Source: JBLIKP01 sp047635375 (lineage in GTDB: Bacteria; Bacteroidota; Bacteroidia; Sphingobacteriales; Sphingobacteriaceae). From it: a stretch of DNA of 8,460 nucleotides. Made by a program: the position numbers and the translations under genes. This document shows positions 7,809 through 8,460 of the stretch, in pieces. Where the stretch lies: positions 1 to 8,460 of the forward strand of contig JBLIKP010000091.1 of assembly GCA_047635375.1 (NCBI GenBank). Direction: 5' to 3'. Numbering within the stretch: the first letter of the stretch is position 1; each line of letters opens with the position of its first letter. Below the pieces are notes generated by a model that was not told the DNA's origin, searched no databases, and saw only the letters and a program-made list of their open reading frames with translations.

Positions 7809-7839
7809 TCCACAACTTTTCAAGACATTCTGGATTATA
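7804..7839 (+). repeat. Inverted repeat overlapping the stop codon (TATAATCCA / TGGATTATA)
   Basis: A perfect 9-bp inverted repeat (7804-7812 and 7831-7839) with an 18-base loop includes the TAA stop of the preceding gene at 7806-7808. The stem is AT-rich and has no T-tract, so it does not look like a terminator by itself. It is followed five bases later by a second, stronger hairpin. A role in 3'-end stability of the mRNA is possible but not shown. Confidence 0.5.
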
Positions 7840-7844
7840 AATAT

Positions 7845-7883
7845 TGAACATTTTCGGCTCATTTAGCTGAAAATGTTCATTTT
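7845..7883 (+). terminator. Strong hairpin, probable terminator, directly upstream of the nuclease-like gene
   Basis: TGAACATTTTC (7845-7855) pairs perfectly with GAAAATGTTCA (7869-7879). An inner GGCT/AGCT extends the stem to 15 bp around a CATTT loop. Four T residues follow (7880-7883). It most simply ends the preceding gene at 7808. Its end is only 10 bases before the ATG at 7890, so it could also sit in the leader of the next gene. Confidence 0.75.
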
Positions 7884-7889
7884 AGGGAA

Positions 7890-8460
7890 ATGGATACCAA
7901 ACCTATTTCCAAGGCCGACATCAAATTAGCGGATTCGTGCCTAAGTAAATTCTATTTAAAAAGATCAGGGTTCGATGTTAAACCTGATAATAATGAATTC
8001 CTTTCCTTTCTAGCAGAAGGCGGTCATGTTATTGGGAAAATAGGTCAATTATACTATCCTCATGCCGTTTTAATTGAAAACGACGGGGATGGTTCCACCA
8101 CAAAAAAACTACTTGAAAAAGAAAGCATAGATCTATTTGAAGCATCATTCCATGTTGAAAATCTACGTTGTCAGGTAGATGTTCTCTTAAAAACAGGCAA
8201 TGAACTTCATATAATTGAAGTTAAATCTAAGGGCATTTCTCCCAGCGACCCAAACCCATTAAAAAAGGGATGGAACGAATATATAACCGATATAACTTTC
8301 CAAAAGCTGGTTGTCCAAAAAGCGTATCCAAACTTCAAGATCCATTGCTACTTTTTAGTTCCTAATAAAGAAAAAAGAACTACAATAAATGGGCTACCGG
8401 GACTATTTATTACATTGGAAAATGACGATTTTCTTCCGGACATCGACTTTATTGGAAATC
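7890..8460 (+). CDS. PD-(D/E)XK nuclease-like protein, DUF2779-like (partial, C-terminus beyond right edge)
   Basis: The frame is open from the ATG at 7890 for 190 codons to the window edge. It is the first ATG after an in-frame TGA at 7845, and AGGG at 7884-7887 is a plausible though close ribosome-binding site. The sequence has the order seen in RecB/Cas4-like PD-(D/E)XK nucleases and in DUF2779 proteins. An N-terminal C17-L-S-K-F-Y-L-K element resembles the CPxxLYL start of those families. Then come EGGHVIGKIGQLYYP (43-57), E84 in LFEASF, D97 in QVDVLL, E110-V-K112 in IIEVKSKG and a Q138-centred helix (FQKLVVQKAYP). D97, E110 and K112 would be the metal-binding and catalytic set. DUF2779 proteins often carry a second RNase H/DnaQ-like domain; that part would lie outside the window. 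The substrate and role are unknown. A clear iron-sulfur cysteine cluster is not visible in this part. Confidence 0.82.
   Translation, partial: MDTKPISKADIKLADSCLSKFYLKRSGFDVKPDNNEFLSFLAEGGHVIGKIGQLYYPHAVLIENDGDGSTTKKLLEKESIDLFEASFHVENLRCQVDVLLKTGNELHIIEVKSKGISPSDPNPLKKGWNEYITDITFQKLVVQKAYPNFKIHCYFLVPNKEKRTTINGLPGLFITLENDDFLPDIDFIGN

Overview
The window is AT-rich and looks like a chromosomal segment of a Bacteroidota bacterium, probably of the Flavobacteriia. The evidence is a C-terminal type IX secretion (T9SS) sorting domain, a large secreted protein with PKD repeats, an Omp28-family protein, promoter-like TAnnTTTG boxes, and A/T-rich leaders with little Shine-Dalgarno character. I see no rRNA, tRNA, CRISPR array, insertion sequence or phage gene. 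Most of the window is ordinary chromosome.

Layout. (1) Bases 1-3529, minus strand: the first 1176 codons of a giant secreted surface protein. It has a signal peptide, a beta-solenoid-like head, a middle domain and a run of tandem PKD modules that continues past the left edge. Because this frame is open to the edge, the whole 3.5 kb can be mistaken for non-coding DNA. (2) Bases 3530-3945: an AT-rich divergent intergenic region with a candidate promoter for the giant gene, a 10-bp inverted repeat and a short direct repeat. (3) Bases 3946-5295, plus: an Omp28-like secreted protein with a thioredoxin-type CxxC motif, an Ig-like domain and a T9SS sorting tail, followed by a strong terminator. (4) Bases 5502-6821, plus: a RhlE-type DEAD-box RNA helicase with its own promoter-like box and terminator. 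(5) Bases 6936-7808, plus: an unrecognised exported protein with a small Sm/SH3-like N-terminal segment and a probable outer-membrane barrel-like remainder. (6) Bases 7890-8460, plus: the start of a PD-(D/E)XK nuclease-like protein resembling the DUF2779 family, cut by the right edge.

The genes do not form an obvious pathway. Terminators follow genes 3, 4 and 5, so most are probably single transcription units. The two divergent genes at the left both encode exported proteins and could share the T9SS and the cell surface.

The most interesting points are three. The PKD array has an exact 70-residue cysteine spacing in three successive modules, with an alternating A-B-A module pattern. Two consecutive hairpins fill the gap before the nuclease-like gene. 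The nuclease-like protein itself is uncharacterised. I found no convincing new multi-gene system.
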